Origin: a virus
Length of the DNA stretch: 33,530 nt
Virus record (IMG/VR): IMGVR_UViG_3300048834_000377
Location: 1-33,530 of that record
Direction: 5' to 3' (one strand)
Positions 7,857 through 16,642 of this stretch are shown here, one piece after another; position 1 is the stretch's first letter, and each line of letters opens with the position of its first letter. The position numbers were made by a program, and so were the translations under genes. Below the pieces are notes generated by a model. It was not told the origin of the DNA. It did not search any database and worked only from the letters and a program-made list of their open reading frames with translations.

Positions 7857-8423
7857 CTACAGCAGCGGCGCCGAGCGCAGCCGGTACTTGTCCATCAAAC
7901 GCTGTGCGCGGTCGCACAGTCCGCTCCCGGATACGCCGCCGGTAAGGTCAGAAGGTTTAAGGTATGACTCGCTCATCGAGCCGATGCTCTGGCTCGCCAG
8001 GCCGGCTCTGATGGCTTCTAGCCGCTTGCCGAACTGCGAATCACACAGCGCGTTGGCCTGGTAGAGGCACGCGATCTTGACCTGCTTCGGCACAACGGCC
8101 GCGTTGGTCGCCGAGTCCCAATCCCAAACGCCGACGCCGGCGTTAGACGTGCTGCCCGTCACGCGCTGATAGCGTGGGAACTCACGCACCTGCCCCCCGC
8201 CCCCGGTGGTCGTGTAGTACTTCACGCCCTGGTACGGCATCGCCGCGTCGATCTCCAGCGACGCCATGAACAGCAGGATGCCCATATCGTCATCCGACTT
8301 CGCCAAGAGCACATCGAGGCCAGACAGCGAAGCTGCCAGCTCACGCGCCGCTGCGACGGTGGCGAAGTAGCAGCCGTCGTCAAGCGGATCGGCACCCGAG
8401 ATAGGTTCCATCTCAACGGGCAT
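7857..8423 (-). CDS. Head-tail connector (DnaT-like/gp6-like adaptor)
   Basis: A 188-residue protein that resembles the putative DnaT-like connector family. It shows an early helical region with 'YFATVAAARELAASL', the motif 'LFMASLEIDAAMPYQGVKY', a later 'REFPRYQRV' and 'VPKQVKIACLYQANALCD', matching the family order of W/A-rich helix, ID..G.ky, fPR and iP..v..A...lA. A CGGAGATA Shine-Dalgarno is present. These adaptors form a ring below the portal. A Cys-containing helical tail (LCDRAQRLMDKYRL) ends the protein. Confidence 0.78.
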   Translation of the reverse strand: MPVEMEPISGADPLDDGCYFATVAAARELAASLSGLDVLLAKSDDDMGILLFMASLEIDAAMPYQGVKYYTTTGGGGQVREFPRYQRVTGSTSNAGVGVWDWDSATNAAVVPKQVKIACLYQANALCDSQFGKRLEAIRAGLASQSIGSMSESYLKPSDLTGGVSGSGLCDRAQRLMDKYRLRSAPLL

Positions 8424-8468
8424 GCTTATCTCCGAGTTTGCTTAATCCGGGGGCGGATATTCCGGGGG

Positions 8469-11036
8469 TCATGGGATGGTTACTTCCTTGGTGATGGTCT
8501 TGAGGTCGGTGCGGCTGTAGACCAGCGTGTAGGCAAGGCCGCTGTCGAGCATCAGGGGCGTGACCCAGCGGCCGTCGGCGCTGGTGACCGCCGTGCCCCG
8601 GAGTGTTGCGGTGAGCGGGTTACTGTCGTACTCGCTCTTGAGGTACGCGCGGATCGTCACGTTATCCAGGCCCACGCCCCCGGAAGTAGCGCGGAGGTTG
8701 TCGGTTGTGGGGGTGTTGTGATTGACGAGTGTGTCGCCGCTACCAGCGCCGCCTCCGGGTGCGATGTCGTCGGTCTTGGCCTTGATCGCCGCGAGCTGTG
8801 TTGAGTTTGCATCAATCTCCGCACGGACCTCGGCTGCGCTTAGGTCGTTAAGGGCCGCGAACTGTGCGGGCAGTGTGGTGCCCGTGTCGGTCAGGACCGC
8901 GTCGACGTTCGCGCCGACCGTGCCCAGCGCGTTGGTGATCGCCTCCAGGCTGTCGGTGCCGGCGTCGAAGCCCGCGCCCGCGATCGAGTTGAGGCTGGTC
9001 TGCAGGTTCGACAGATTGCCCGTGATCGTCGTCGCGCTCGCCTCCAGGGTGTCCACGTTCTGATTCACCGTGTTTAGCGAGTCGGCGTTCGTGACGACGC
9101 CGGTATTGATGGTGTTCAGGAGGGTCTTCATGTCCGCCCCGTCCAGGTTGATCGTGTCAAGCCCGGTATTGAAGATGATGCCGCTGCCCATCGCGTCGGT
9201 GGCGTTGATGACGATGCCGGCACTCGCCGCGCCGTTGGCCGTGATGACGACCGCGTTGTCTCCCGGCGTGGTCTGCGTGATGACGACCTTTGAACCGGTG
9301 AGTGTGTTGAACTTGATATTCGCGCCCGTGCCGTCGAGGACGGCTTCGAGGTTGTCGGCGGCGGTCGCGTCGCCACTGACCTGCGTGACGTTCGCGGTGA
9401 CTAGATCGGTGGTGTCGTCGAACGTCGAGCGGCTCGACACGGCCGCGTCGAGGTTGGTGGTAACCTGCACACCGATCGACCCGCTGTCGGTGATCTGCGC
9501 TGTCGGCCTGGCCCACACCGCGGCGGCCAGATCGTCAAGCGTGAAGCTGTCGCGTGACGCGGCGGCGATAAGCAGCGTCCAGATGTCCGCTGCGAGCGCA
9601 TCCGCCGACGCCTCGTCGTCCGGGTGTGTGCCGTCCGCGTCGATATGTGCCGGGACCGCCTGGCCGTAGTAATCAAACAGGTTGATGTAACCGGCGTTGC
9701 TGCGGCTCCGACACGCGGCGATGATGCCGTTACTCCACGCGCTCATCTCCGCGACCGATCGGGCCGAGGTCTTGGGCCAGATGACAAACAGCACGATCGG
9801 CGTGGGGTTGCCGATCATGTGGTCGGCGGCGGTGACCTTGTCGACCAGCGCTTCAGCGTAGGCCTGAACGGTATCGACCGGGAGCGATTCGGGATCGACG
9901 ATCACCACGAACGTGCCGGGCAGCGTCGGGTCAAGCGTGGTTACGTCACGGAAGGTGAGCCAGTCTCCGTTATCGAATTGCTTCTGGAGCGTGGCGTCGC
10001 TGGGGTTATTCAGTCCAACCCCGCCCAGGCTCCAACTCGACGCACCCACAACCTCGAACTGCACGCCGCCGATCCACAGCGGGCTGCCCGAAGGAGCGCA
10101 GCGGAAGCCGAAGTTGGCGATCACATTGGTACTGCCGTCGGCGGCGATCGCGCCGCTGGCGCCAAGCGCCTCGACGTCCGCCCAGTACGACGTGGTGCCG
10201 CCGCCGATCGCCGCGGTCGCCCGCGTGTCGGGCCAGAGTGCGTTGACCGCGCCTCGCCTGTAACCGCCCGTGCGCGGTGAAGCCGCGGTGTCGGGCTTAT
10301 CTCCCTCGCTGTAGTACGGCCGGGCGTCGATGGTCAGGTCGAAGTCACCCAGTGTGCTCGGGCCGCTGCCGTTATAGAAGCGCTGATTGTCGCCGGAGCG
10401 GATGTTCGCGGCACCGTAATAGATGTGCCTGAACACCATCGGGTTGTTGCCGAAGATGCCGAAAGTGTTAACGCTGCCGCTGATCGGATTGCTTGCACGG
10501 CAGAGCGTCCTACCCAGGCAGCCCAGCGCGCCCGATGGCGGCGGCGAACCGGAGGCGAAGGCCTTCAGCGTGCCGTCCCAATACCAGTTGTACCCCTCGA
10601 CCGGCACGCCGAAATACTCGGCGGGCGTCGGGTTCGTGAACGCGCCCCAACGCATGTAGGAGTTGGTGCCGTCAACGAGGTTGGTCTGGTTGCCGGAATT
10701 ATTGGTGTCACTGGCCTCGTACAGCGAGTGATCCAGCAGCGTCCTGCCCGTTGAAGAACCGGTCGTCGTGGCCTTGGGTTCTAGCACGGCGGTAATGTCA
10801 CCGCCGAACGCCCAGCCTTTGAGGATGGCGTGCGCCATGCGATTCGTCTGCACCGGCATGTTGGTGAGCGAATCGCCGACCAGGGTAAAACGCGACTGTG
10901 CGGCCTGGATGTTTTCGCGTGCCTGGTAAGCGGCGCCGCCGACCAGCAGCTGCGCGACCCCGGCCCCTGGAAGCGGCGAGAGTGCCGCCGCGATCAAAAG
11001 CAGCGTGACGAGGAGTGTGCGGTGCAATCGTTTCAT
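8469..11036 (-). CDS. Exported SGNH/GDSL-type hydrolase with fibre-like C-terminus
   Basis: An 855-residue protein. Residues 1-29 form a textbook Sec signal (MKRLHR then a Leu/Ala-rich core, ending near GVAQ). An SGNH-type domain follows: block I 'VGDSLTN' with Ser56 nucleophile and block V 'DGTHPD' with Asp468/His471. The C-terminal 370 residues are fibre-like: 'NLDAAVSSR' motifs common in phage capsid fibres, beta-helix-like Ile/Asn/Thr repeats and helical heptad stretches, ending in a small beta domain. SGNH enzymes deacetylate or de-esterify polysaccharides. It lies between a decoration-like protein and the connector, the slot for a head fibre. AAGGAC precedes the ATG. The signal peptide is odd for a virion protein. 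Confidence 0.82.
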   Translation of the reverse strand: MKRLHRTLLVTLLLIAAALSPLPGAGVAQLLVGGAAYQARENIQAAQSRFTLVGDSLTNMPVQTNRMAHAILKGWAFGGDITAVLEPKATTTGSSTGRTLLDHSLYEASDTNNSGNQTNLVDGTNSYMRWGAFTNPTPAEYFGVPVEGYNWYWDGTLKAFASGSPPPSGALGCLGRTLCRASNPISGSVNTFGIFGNNPMVFRHIYYGAANIRSGDNQRFYNGSGPSTLGDFDLTIDARPYYSEGDKPDTAASPRTGGYRRGAVNALWPDTRATAAIGGGTTSYWADVEALGASGAIAADGSTNVIANFGFRCAPSGSPLWIGGVQFEVVGASSWSLGGVGLNNPSDATLQKQFDNGDWLTFRDVTTLDPTLPGTFVVIVDPESLPVDTVQAYAEALVDKVTAADHMIGNPTPIVLFVIWPKTSARSVAEMSAWSNGIIAACRSRSNAGYINLFDYYGQAVPAHIDADGTHPDDEASADALAADIWTLLIAAASRDSFTLDDLAAAVWARPTAQITDSGSIGVQVTTNLDAAVSSRSTFDDTTDLVTANVTQVSGDATAADNLEAVLDGTGANIKFNTLTGSKVVITQTTPGDNAVVITANGAASAGIVINATDAMGSGIIFNTGLDTINLDGADMKTLLNTINTGVVTNADSLNTVNQNVDTLEASATTITGNLSNLQTSLNSIAGAGFDAGTDSLEAITNALGTVGANVDAVLTDTGTTLPAQFAALNDLSAAEVRAEIDANSTQLAAIKAKTDDIAPGGGAGSGDTLVNHNTPTTDNLRATSGGVGLDNVTIRAYLKSEYDSNPLTATLRGTAVTSADGRWVTPLMLDSGLAYTLVYSRTDLKTITKEVTIP

Positions 11037-11107
11037 AGTGATCGTCCTTGATCCAATAAAACCCGGCCGCGTTAGCGGCCGAGCCTTGTGAAGCGGGTCG
11101 GCGTGTC

Positions 11108-11524
11108 CTACGCCAGCACCTCCAGCGTCGCGCTCGCCGCGCTGGCGTTGCCCGCCGCCGAGTTGACGGCCCTGAAGCCGATGATGCGCAGGGCGTCTGA
11201 CGGCAGCTTGAATCGCTTGGTCGCCCCCGCCGCCCCGGCGCCGCCGGCACCGGTCTGCGTGATGAGGTCCAGGTAAAGCACCGTCGAGCTGCCGTCGATG
11301 GGGTTCACCGAATCCATCAGGATGGAGTACTTCATCGTTGCGGCGTCCCCGAGCTGGCCCGTGGTCAACGCCGGCACCGTGAGCAGGAGCTCCACATCAG
11401 CCAACTGTGCGCCCTGCTGCGTAGTCTTGCCGGTATCGATCCCGGGCGTCGCGTAGACCGTCGATGCGCCGTTCGGCAGGGCGAGCGTAAGCTTCAGCCC
11501 CGCGTCCTTCATTGCATATCCCAT
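11108..11524 (-). CDS. Decoration/structural protein near capsid
   Basis: A 138-residue Gly/Ala/Thr-rich beta protein (LKLTLALPNGASTVYATPG; DALRIIGFRAVNSAAGNASAASATLEVLA), without Cys and with a good AAAGGA ribosome site. Composition and position two genes after the major capsid gene are those of head decoration proteins. The C-terminus resembles that of the 17,190-17,522 product in style. Function is inferred. Confidence 0.7.
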   Translation of the reverse strand: MGYAMKDAGLKLTLALPNGASTVYATPGIDTGKTTQQGAQLADVELLLTVPALTTGQLGDAATMKYSILMDSVNPIDGSSTVLYLDLITQTGAGGAGAAGATKRFKLPSDALRIIGFRAVNSAAGNASAASATLEVLA

Positions 11525-11585
11525 GATCCGTTCCTTTCATTTTCTGTTTGTGTAGGTGTGTTGCGTGTGTTTGGCCCGTGGCCTA

Positions 11586-11852
11586 TTACTTCTTGGGTTC
11601 CTTAAGTTCCGTAGGCTCCTTGGGTTCCTTGGGTTCCGCCGCCTCCTCGGGCAGGTGCCAGGAGTCGGCCTGCTTGCCGCTGTCATCCCGGGGCGAGCTC
11701 GTGATCACCAGCGGCTCACTTCCGCCTAAGTCGGCCTCCAGGTCGACGCGGTCTCCGCCGCGCAGCTTGATGACCTTCGCCGCCTGGTGCTTGCCGTCCG
11801 CGAGCACCAGGCGGATCTCCGTCCCCTTCTCTACTTTCGTGTTGCTTGCCAT
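11586..11852 (-). CDS. Small head-region protein with Lys-Glu-Pro repeats
   Basis: An 88-residue protein: a small beta domain (EIRLVLADGKHQAAKVIKLRGG) followed by a disordered charged tail made of short EPKEP/ELKEP repeats, encoded by a tandem GGTTCCTT-like DNA repeat at about 11,591-11,640. It lies between capsid and decoration-like genes. Possibly a second decoration protein or a capsid-associated cofactor; no family was recognised. Confidence 0.65.
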   Translation of the reverse strand: MASNTKVEKGTEIRLVLADGKHQAAKVIKLRGGDRVDLEADLGGSEPLVITSSPRDDSGKQADSWHLPEEAAEPKEPKEPTELKEPKK

Positions 11853-11913
11853 CGGTATCCGCCTTTCAGGTATCAGATGTCAGAATCAAAATGCCACGCG
11901 CCGCGTGACGGGG

Positions 11914-12858
11914 TTAGAGCGTCAACGATTCGGTGTTGCTGATCGCCTCGGTCACGTGGATCGGGATCATCGCGCCGTCCACACCCATGACCGAGTTCGG
12001 CCACGGCGCCGGTGCGCCGGTCGGGTTGGTCGCCGTCCGCGACGACTGCAGCTGCTGGTTACTCCGCAGCGACATGAAGATGTGGTTCGGACCCTTGCCG
12101 GCGGGGAACTTGGCCAGCGCCTGATTGATCAGCGCGTCGGTCAGCCCCTTGCCGGTGTCGGCGGTCAGCTTCTTGATCCGGCAGACCGTCCGAAGGCTCT
12201 GCACCTGGAAGCCCGGGTAGGCGGTGAAGCTGGTGAGGTACTTCATGAACTTCTTGGTGCCGTCGTTGGGATCGATCACCGGCAGAAGCTGCACGGGGTC
12301 GAAGCGCAGGGCGCCGTTGTTGCCGAAGCGCCAGCGGACGCCGTCGTCGGCGAGGTTGCCGGCCGGCGCGGCGCGGACAAGCCAGACCGAACTGCCGGTG
12401 CTCGCCGTCGTCCCGCCGGCGTCGACGACCATGTTGTTGGCGTCGTGTGTCTGGATCAGGCCCGGGAAGCCCGCCGCGTTGTTGCCCGCGCCGTAATACA
12501 TCTGGGCGCACCAGGCGAGCATCTCCAGGTCCAGGATGCGCCCGCTCTTGGCCTCCAGCCACGCCTGCGGACCCTTTTCGTAGCGGTCGGCGACGGCGCG
12601 GTCCTCCTCGATCCGGGGCTCCGCGGTGTAGCATTCAAACATCCGATCCTCGGAGGTCTCGGTGATGTCGGCCGTGCCGGCGTTCGCGGTGCGGAAGCTG
12701 CCCGTGGTGTTGCTGGCGCCGGTGTAGACGACGCTCTTGACGCTGATCCCGTTCAGCGGGAAGCTGGCCAGCACGTTCAGCTCGGGGTGAACGCGCGAGG
12801 CCTCGTTGATGACCTGTTCGACTTTGTTGGCTTTTGCGATGTCAAGTAGTGTGCTCAT
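11914..12858 (-). CDS. Major capsid protein
   Basis: A 314-residue protein matching a conserved group of phage major capsid proteins. Recognisable segments in order are 'RTANAGTADITETSEDRMFECY', 'DRAVAD' with a following Gly-Pro, 'YYGAGNNAAGFPGLI', 'VDAGGTTASTGSSVWLV', 'RIKKLTADTGKGLTDALI', 'KFPAGKGPNHIFMSLRS' and 'LQSSRTATN'. An HK97-like fold is expected. It follows the scaffold-like gene, and no cleavable delta domain is evident at its own N-terminus, consistent with a separate scaffold. It forms the icosahedral shell. Confidence 0.9.
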   Translation of the reverse strand: MSTLLDIAKANKVEQVINEASRVHPELNVLASFPLNGISVKSVVYTGASNTTGSFRTANAGTADITETSEDRMFECYTAEPRIEEDRAVADRYEKGPQAWLEAKSGRILDLEMLAWCAQMYYGAGNNAAGFPGLIQTHDANNMVVDAGGTTASTGSSVWLVRAAPAGNLADDGVRWRFGNNGALRFDPVQLLPVIDPNDGTKKFMKYLTSFTAYPGFQVQSLRTVCRIKKLTADTGKGLTDALINQALAKFPAGKGPNHIFMSLRSNQQLQSSRTATNPTGAPAPWPNSVMGVDGAMIPIHVTEAISNTESLTL

Positions 12859-12932
12859 CTTTGAACTATTCCCTTTCGTGGGTGTGTTGGTTTAGTGGCC
12901 TGGTCAGTGCGGCGTTTCGATGCCGCTTTGAA

Positions 12933-13706
12933 TCACGCTTGAGCCGGGGCCGGGGTCGCCGCGCCGGGCATCTTCAGGAACCCGCCGGACTCGGCGGCCG
13001 TGGTGTCGGTGGGCGTATCGCCGCCGTCGCCGCCGGCAGCGGCGCCGCCGAAGTCCGGGGCGAGCTGCTTAAACTGCGCGAGGACGGCGTCGGCCTGCGC
13101 GGTCAGCTCCTCCTCCGTGCCGCCGGTGAGCAGCTTGCCGAGGTCGGCGTTGCCGCCGAGTTTTTCCTTGACCAGCTTCTCGATCGTCGCCTTACGCGCA
13201 TCGTCCCCGCCCCCGGAATTACCCCCGGGCTTGTCCCCGGATGCGTCGCCGCCGCTTTGATCGCCGATCTTGAAGCCGCCGGACTTCAGCGTGGCGAGCA
13301 GGGTATCGGCCTGCTCCCGGAACTTGGCCGGGTCGTTGCCGATCATCGAGTGGAAGGCGTCGGGGACGCCCTTGAGGTTTTCGTTGATGAACGCCTGGCG
13401 TGCGTTGACCTGCGACTGCTGGGTCTGCTGCGCGGCCACCGCGTCGGTCACGGTCTTGGTGATCGACTCGGGCGTGGGGACGTTGGCCAGGCTCTGCTTG
13501 AGGCTGCCGAGTTCATCGCTAAGCGGCTTGATCGCCGTGTTCACGGCGGCGGTGGCCGCATCGGTGGCGGCCTTGACGATCGCCTCGATGTCGATGCCGG
13601 GGGCGGTGGGGCTTGCGGCTGTGTCGGTCATGGTCGAGTCCTTTCGTTTGTTCAGCCGGTCCCGGATGCTCCGGGTGATGGCTAAGGGGTTAAGTGAACG
13701 CTTCAC
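12933..13706 (-). CDS. Scaffold-like protein, two in-frame starts
   Basis: A 257-residue, Ala/Gln/Glu-rich, largely helical and disordered protein (no Cys) between portal and major capsid, the position of scaffolding proteins. A Gly/Asp-rich linker lies in the middle and 'FLKMPGA' near the end. Two starts look good. GTG at 13,706 overlaps the portal stop (GTGA) and has GGAGG 7 nt upstream; ATG at 13,631 has AAAGGA 7 nt upstream and would give 232 residues. The first adds a basic 25-residue head (MKRSLNPLAITRSIRDRLNKR begins it). No protease motif was seen, so scaffold rather than protease is favoured. Confidence 0.75.
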   Translation of the reverse strand: MKRSLNPLAITRSIRDRLNKRKDSTMTDTAASPTAPGIDIEAIVKAATDAATAAVNTAIKPLSDELGSLKQSLANVPTPESITKTVTDAVAAQQTQQSQVNARQAFINENLKGVPDAFHSMIGNDPAKFREQADTLLATLKSGGFKIGDQSGGDASGDKPGGNSGGGDDARKATIEKLVKEKLGGNADLGKLLTGGTEEELTAQADAVLAQFKQLAPDFGGAAAGGDGGDTPTDTTAAESGGFLKMPGAATPAPAQA

Positions 13707-15271
13707 GGCGTATCCTCCGTGTTGTCAGGTTGGGTTGTTGATCCGCCGATGAACACGCTCGGCGTGGCGGCCGACGCTTCGCCGGCGAGTTCCTCCAGCT
13801 CGTCGCGCACGGTGGCCGCATCCAGCCACTGCTCCTGAAGTGCGCGTTTGCGGCTTAGGACGCCGGCGGCCCGCCGTGTAGCGATCGAATTGGCGCGTTC
13901 GGTCTCGTCGTCGGGCAGGCCGTCGCGCATCTCCACACCGATCGATCCCGCGCCACCAGGCATCGGCCTGCGCGTCTCGGCCTCGACGGCCAGGGCGATC
14001 GCCATCTGGATCGCCTGCCGCCAGACCACCGACTTACGCTGCGCCTTGGCCAGGGCGGGCGCGGCGGCGAGGCGCATCTTCGCGGCGGTCTCCACCGAGC
14101 TGTCGTCCTTGATGCCAAGCAGCGACAGCGGCATCTCGGAAACGGTGGCCAGACCCTGCAGCGCGAAGTTGCGGTCCTCCATCGCGCTGGCGAGCTCGGC
14201 GTTCCATGTGATGTATTGAGGTATCTCGTCCTTGGTCCTGAAGAACAACACCTCGGCGCCGACGGGTATCGTGCCCGTCTCGGGGTCGACCATCGCGTTG
14301 GGCGCGGCGAGGCGCGGATCGGCGTGCTTGGCGATCACGCGGCCGATCTGTGTGTTGGCCGCGTGCAGTGAATCCTGCGCCTCGATCAGGCCGTCATAAT
14401 CGCTGCGTGCGCCGAACCCGTTGGGCACCCGGATCAGGCTCGGCCGGCTAAGCCCGGTGAGTTCACGGTCGGCCAGGGGCTGGCCGGCGGCGTCGCGTAC
14501 CGGCCACCGATCCAGCGTCAGCTTCTTGGATCGCTTCGGGCCGGATACGTTCACGTCGTCGAGGAGGTAGAGCGAACGCTCGATCAGGCCCCTGGTGTAG
14601 TGCGTTTCAAGCAGGAGTTTCGTTTCAGCTGCACCCCCGGATGCGCCCCCGGGCGCATTCTCTGGCTTGACGGTGGTGGTCGCGTAGCGGACGTATCGGT
14701 CGTGCTGCTGGTCCGGGCCGGGCACGCCCTGGGGGTAGACCTGGTCCGCGTGCGCGTGGGCGATCCGCGCCTCGGTACCTTTGAACGTTACCTCCAGGAA
14801 GGTCTCGCCGGCCCAACAACATTCACCCGCCGCGTCGAGCAGCTGCGCCATCAGCCAGGACCGCTCGGCGATCGCGTCGATGCGCAGCTGCGTCGGCTCG
14901 TCGTCGATATACAGACGCGGCGACTCACCGAAGAGAATGTCGGCCATCTTCTCGGCGATCAGGGTGAGCAGGTTGTAGCCGCGGAAGTAGGCCGGCTCAC
15001 CCTGCTTCAGCGGCGGGAAGCTGTGCGAGGACCGGCCCTCGTCAACGTAGTAGGCGCGGTGCTTACCCTCAAACAGCATACGCGCCTGGCGCAGCCGTTC
15101 GGTGCGGCAACGCTCGGCCCTGGTCATCCATCCCAGGTGCCGCGCTTCGAGCACGCCGTTCGCGCCGCCGCCCCCGGGTTCACCCGAGCGGTTCCAGACG
15201 TTGCCGTAGCTGTGCGAGGTTAAGATGCTCATGTCGTCCTTGACCCCCCGGAAGTTCCGGGGCTTGTTCAT
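13703..15271 (-). CDS. Portal protein (SPP1 gp6-like)
   Basis: A 522-residue protein with the portal pattern: an N-terminal region with 'RLRQARMLFEGKH', 'YFRGYNLLTLIAEKMADILFGESPRLY', a central 'DDVNVSG' wing, 'PNGFGARSDYDGLIEAQDSLHAANTQIGRVIAKHADPRL' and the clip/stem region followed by 'SLLGIKDDSSVETAAKMRLAAAPALAKAQRK'. This matches SPP1 gp6-type portals rather than the Mu gp29 (DUF935) portal. It begins 9 nt after TerL; an alternative ATG 13 codons later has AAGGA upstream. It forms the dodecameric DNA gate and docks the terminase. Confidence 0.88.
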   Translation of the reverse strand: MNKPRNFRGVKDDMSILTSHSYGNVWNRSGEPGGGGANGVLEARHLGWMTRAERCRTERLRQARMLFEGKHRAYYVDEGRSSHSFPPLKQGEPAYFRGYNLLTLIAEKMADILFGESPRLYIDDEPTQLRIDAIAERSWLMAQLLDAAGECCWAGETFLEVTFKGTEARIAHAHADQVYPQGVPGPDQQHDRYVRYATTTVKPENAPGGASGGAAETKLLLETHYTRGLIERSLYLLDDVNVSGPKRSKKLTLDRWPVRDAAGQPLADRELTGLSRPSLIRVPNGFGARSDYDGLIEAQDSLHAANTQIGRVIAKHADPRLAAPNAMVDPETGTIPVGAEVLFFRTKDEIPQYITWNAELASAMEDRNFALQGLATVSEMPLSLLGIKDDSSVETAAKMRLAAAPALAKAQRKSVVWRQAIQMAIALAVEAETRRPMPGGAGSIGVEMRDGLPDDETERANSIATRRAAGVLSRKRALQEQWLDAATVRDELEELAGEASAATPSVFIGGSTTQPDNTEDTP

Positions 15272-15280
15272 GTTCCGCTG

Positions 15281-16642
15281 TTACCAGCCGGCGGGTTTCC
15301 TTAGTAGCGGTGGATGCAGCGGCTGTTTGTTGTCGTCGGCGGCGTGGTACGCCAGCGCCAAAGCCCAGAACCGGTCGGCGTGACCGTCCGCGTCGTGCGA
15401 AGCGTCGAAGCGCACGTTGCCCGCGGAGGTCACCACCTTGCGCACCTTGTGCAGGTCCTCGCGCACCGCGTCATCCATCGGGACGCGGACGAGCTTGTCC
15501 TCGAACAGGCGGCGCAAGGGCATCGCCAGCTCGCTCTTCACCGGGCCGCTGAAGTTGACCGCCTCAACCCTGTAGCGGCCCCAACGCTCCTGCATCCGTT
15601 CGGCCATCTGCATGCCGATGCCCGTTGAGTCGATGCACAGCCGCTTCACAGCAGACAGCCGCATGACTTCATTAAGCGCGCCCTCCTGTGCCGTGAAGTT
15701 GACTTGGTCGAACACACGCAGCGTGCGGGTCCAGAACACGTCGCCGATGCGCTCGATCACCCACAGCACCGACAGGTCCTTCTTCCGCCCCACGTCGTAG
15801 CCCGCGTAATACTCCCGGCTACCGCTCGGGGGCGGCAGCTCGAACAGTTGCAGGTTCGCCACCTCGCACGGCCGCATCAGGTCGTAGCTCAACAGCGACG
15901 AGCCGTCCGTACTGCGGATGCACAGGTACTCCTGGTCCCACGTCTCCTTGTCCGGGCAGGTGCCGCGCAGCTCATCGAGCCAGTCCCTGCGCGCGACCGG
16001 GTCGGGTTCGGGGATGTAGTCAAGCCGATCCCGTCGCATGCGGATGCGTTCGACGATGCCCTGCTCGACGGCGTCCAGCACGGTGACCTTGTGGTAACTG
16101 GCCTTGAGCTTGCCGCTGTGGATCATCTGCACGAGCGTGTCCATGTACGTGCCCTGGCCGTTGACCGATGACCAGATGCGGAGCGGATAACCCCAGAACA
16201 TGGCCGTGGCGTGCGCGGCCTTGAACAGCTCGCGCTGCGCTTTGTGGAAGTCGTACTCGTCCATCCCGACCGCGCCGCCCTTGGACCGGAAGAACTTGGG
16301 GTTCGAGCTGCCGGCGACGATCTTGCGGCCGTTGCTGAAGGTCATCACCAGCGAGTTGATCTCGTCGTCGTCGATCACTTCTTTTTCTTCCGTGACCTTG
16401 GCGACGGCGTTGGCCATCTGCGCCCAGCCCTCGCACTCCTGGATGAACTCGACGCTGGCGGTCATGTCGGCGGACGTGTGGTAGTAGTTGGATTTACCCT
16501 CGATCCGGTCGAGCACCACGCCCAGAGCCTGCGTCCAGGTCCAGCCGATCCGGCGGGACTTCTCGCACACCGCCATCGGCGCGGGATCGCGCAGCCAGTT
16601 CACCTGGTAAGGGCAAAGCAGATTGAATAGGCCATGACTCAT
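15281..16642 (-). CDS. Terminase large subunit
   Basis: A 453-residue packaging motor. The start MSHGLF is chosen because its ATG overlaps the TerS stop; a long upstream extension is a shadow. ATPase: Walker A-like 'EKSRRIGWTW' (27-36) and Walker B 'GMDEYDF' with Asp128/Glu129. RNase H-fold nuclease: Asp283 in 'GYDVGRKKD', Asp338 in 'CIDSTGIG' and Asp423 in 'HADRFWALALA'. Arrangement and length match Mu gp28-type terminases. It cuts and translocates DNA into the procapsid with TerS and portal, its neighbours on each side. Confidence 0.94.
   Translation of the reverse strand: MSHGLFNLLCPYQVNWLRDPAPMAVCEKSRRIGWTWTQALGVVLDRIEGKSNYYHTSADMTASVEFIQECEGWAQMANAVAKVTEEKEVIDDDEINSLVMTFSNGRKIVAGSSNPKFFRSKGGAVGMDEYDFHKAQRELFKAAHATAMFWGYPLRIWSSVNGQGTYMDTLVQMIHSGKLKASYHKVTVLDAVEQGIVERIRMRRDRLDYIPEPDPVARRDWLDELRGTCPDKETWDQEYLCIRSTDGSSLLSYDLMRPCEVANLQLFELPPPSGSREYYAGYDVGRKKDLSVLWVIERIGDVFWTRTLRVFDQVNFTAQEGALNEVMRLSAVKRLCIDSTGIGMQMAERMQERWGRYRVEAVNFSGPVKSELAMPLRRLFEDKLVRVPMDDAVREDLHKVRKVVTSAGNVRFDASHDADGHADRFWALALAYHAADDNKQPLHPPLLRKPAGW

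Noticed and set aside
11548-12849. 433-residue plus-strand ORF opposite the major capsid gene
   Set aside because: Antisense shadow of a recognised capsid gene in GC-rich DNA; its sequence is Arg/Gly/Val-rich with no family features.
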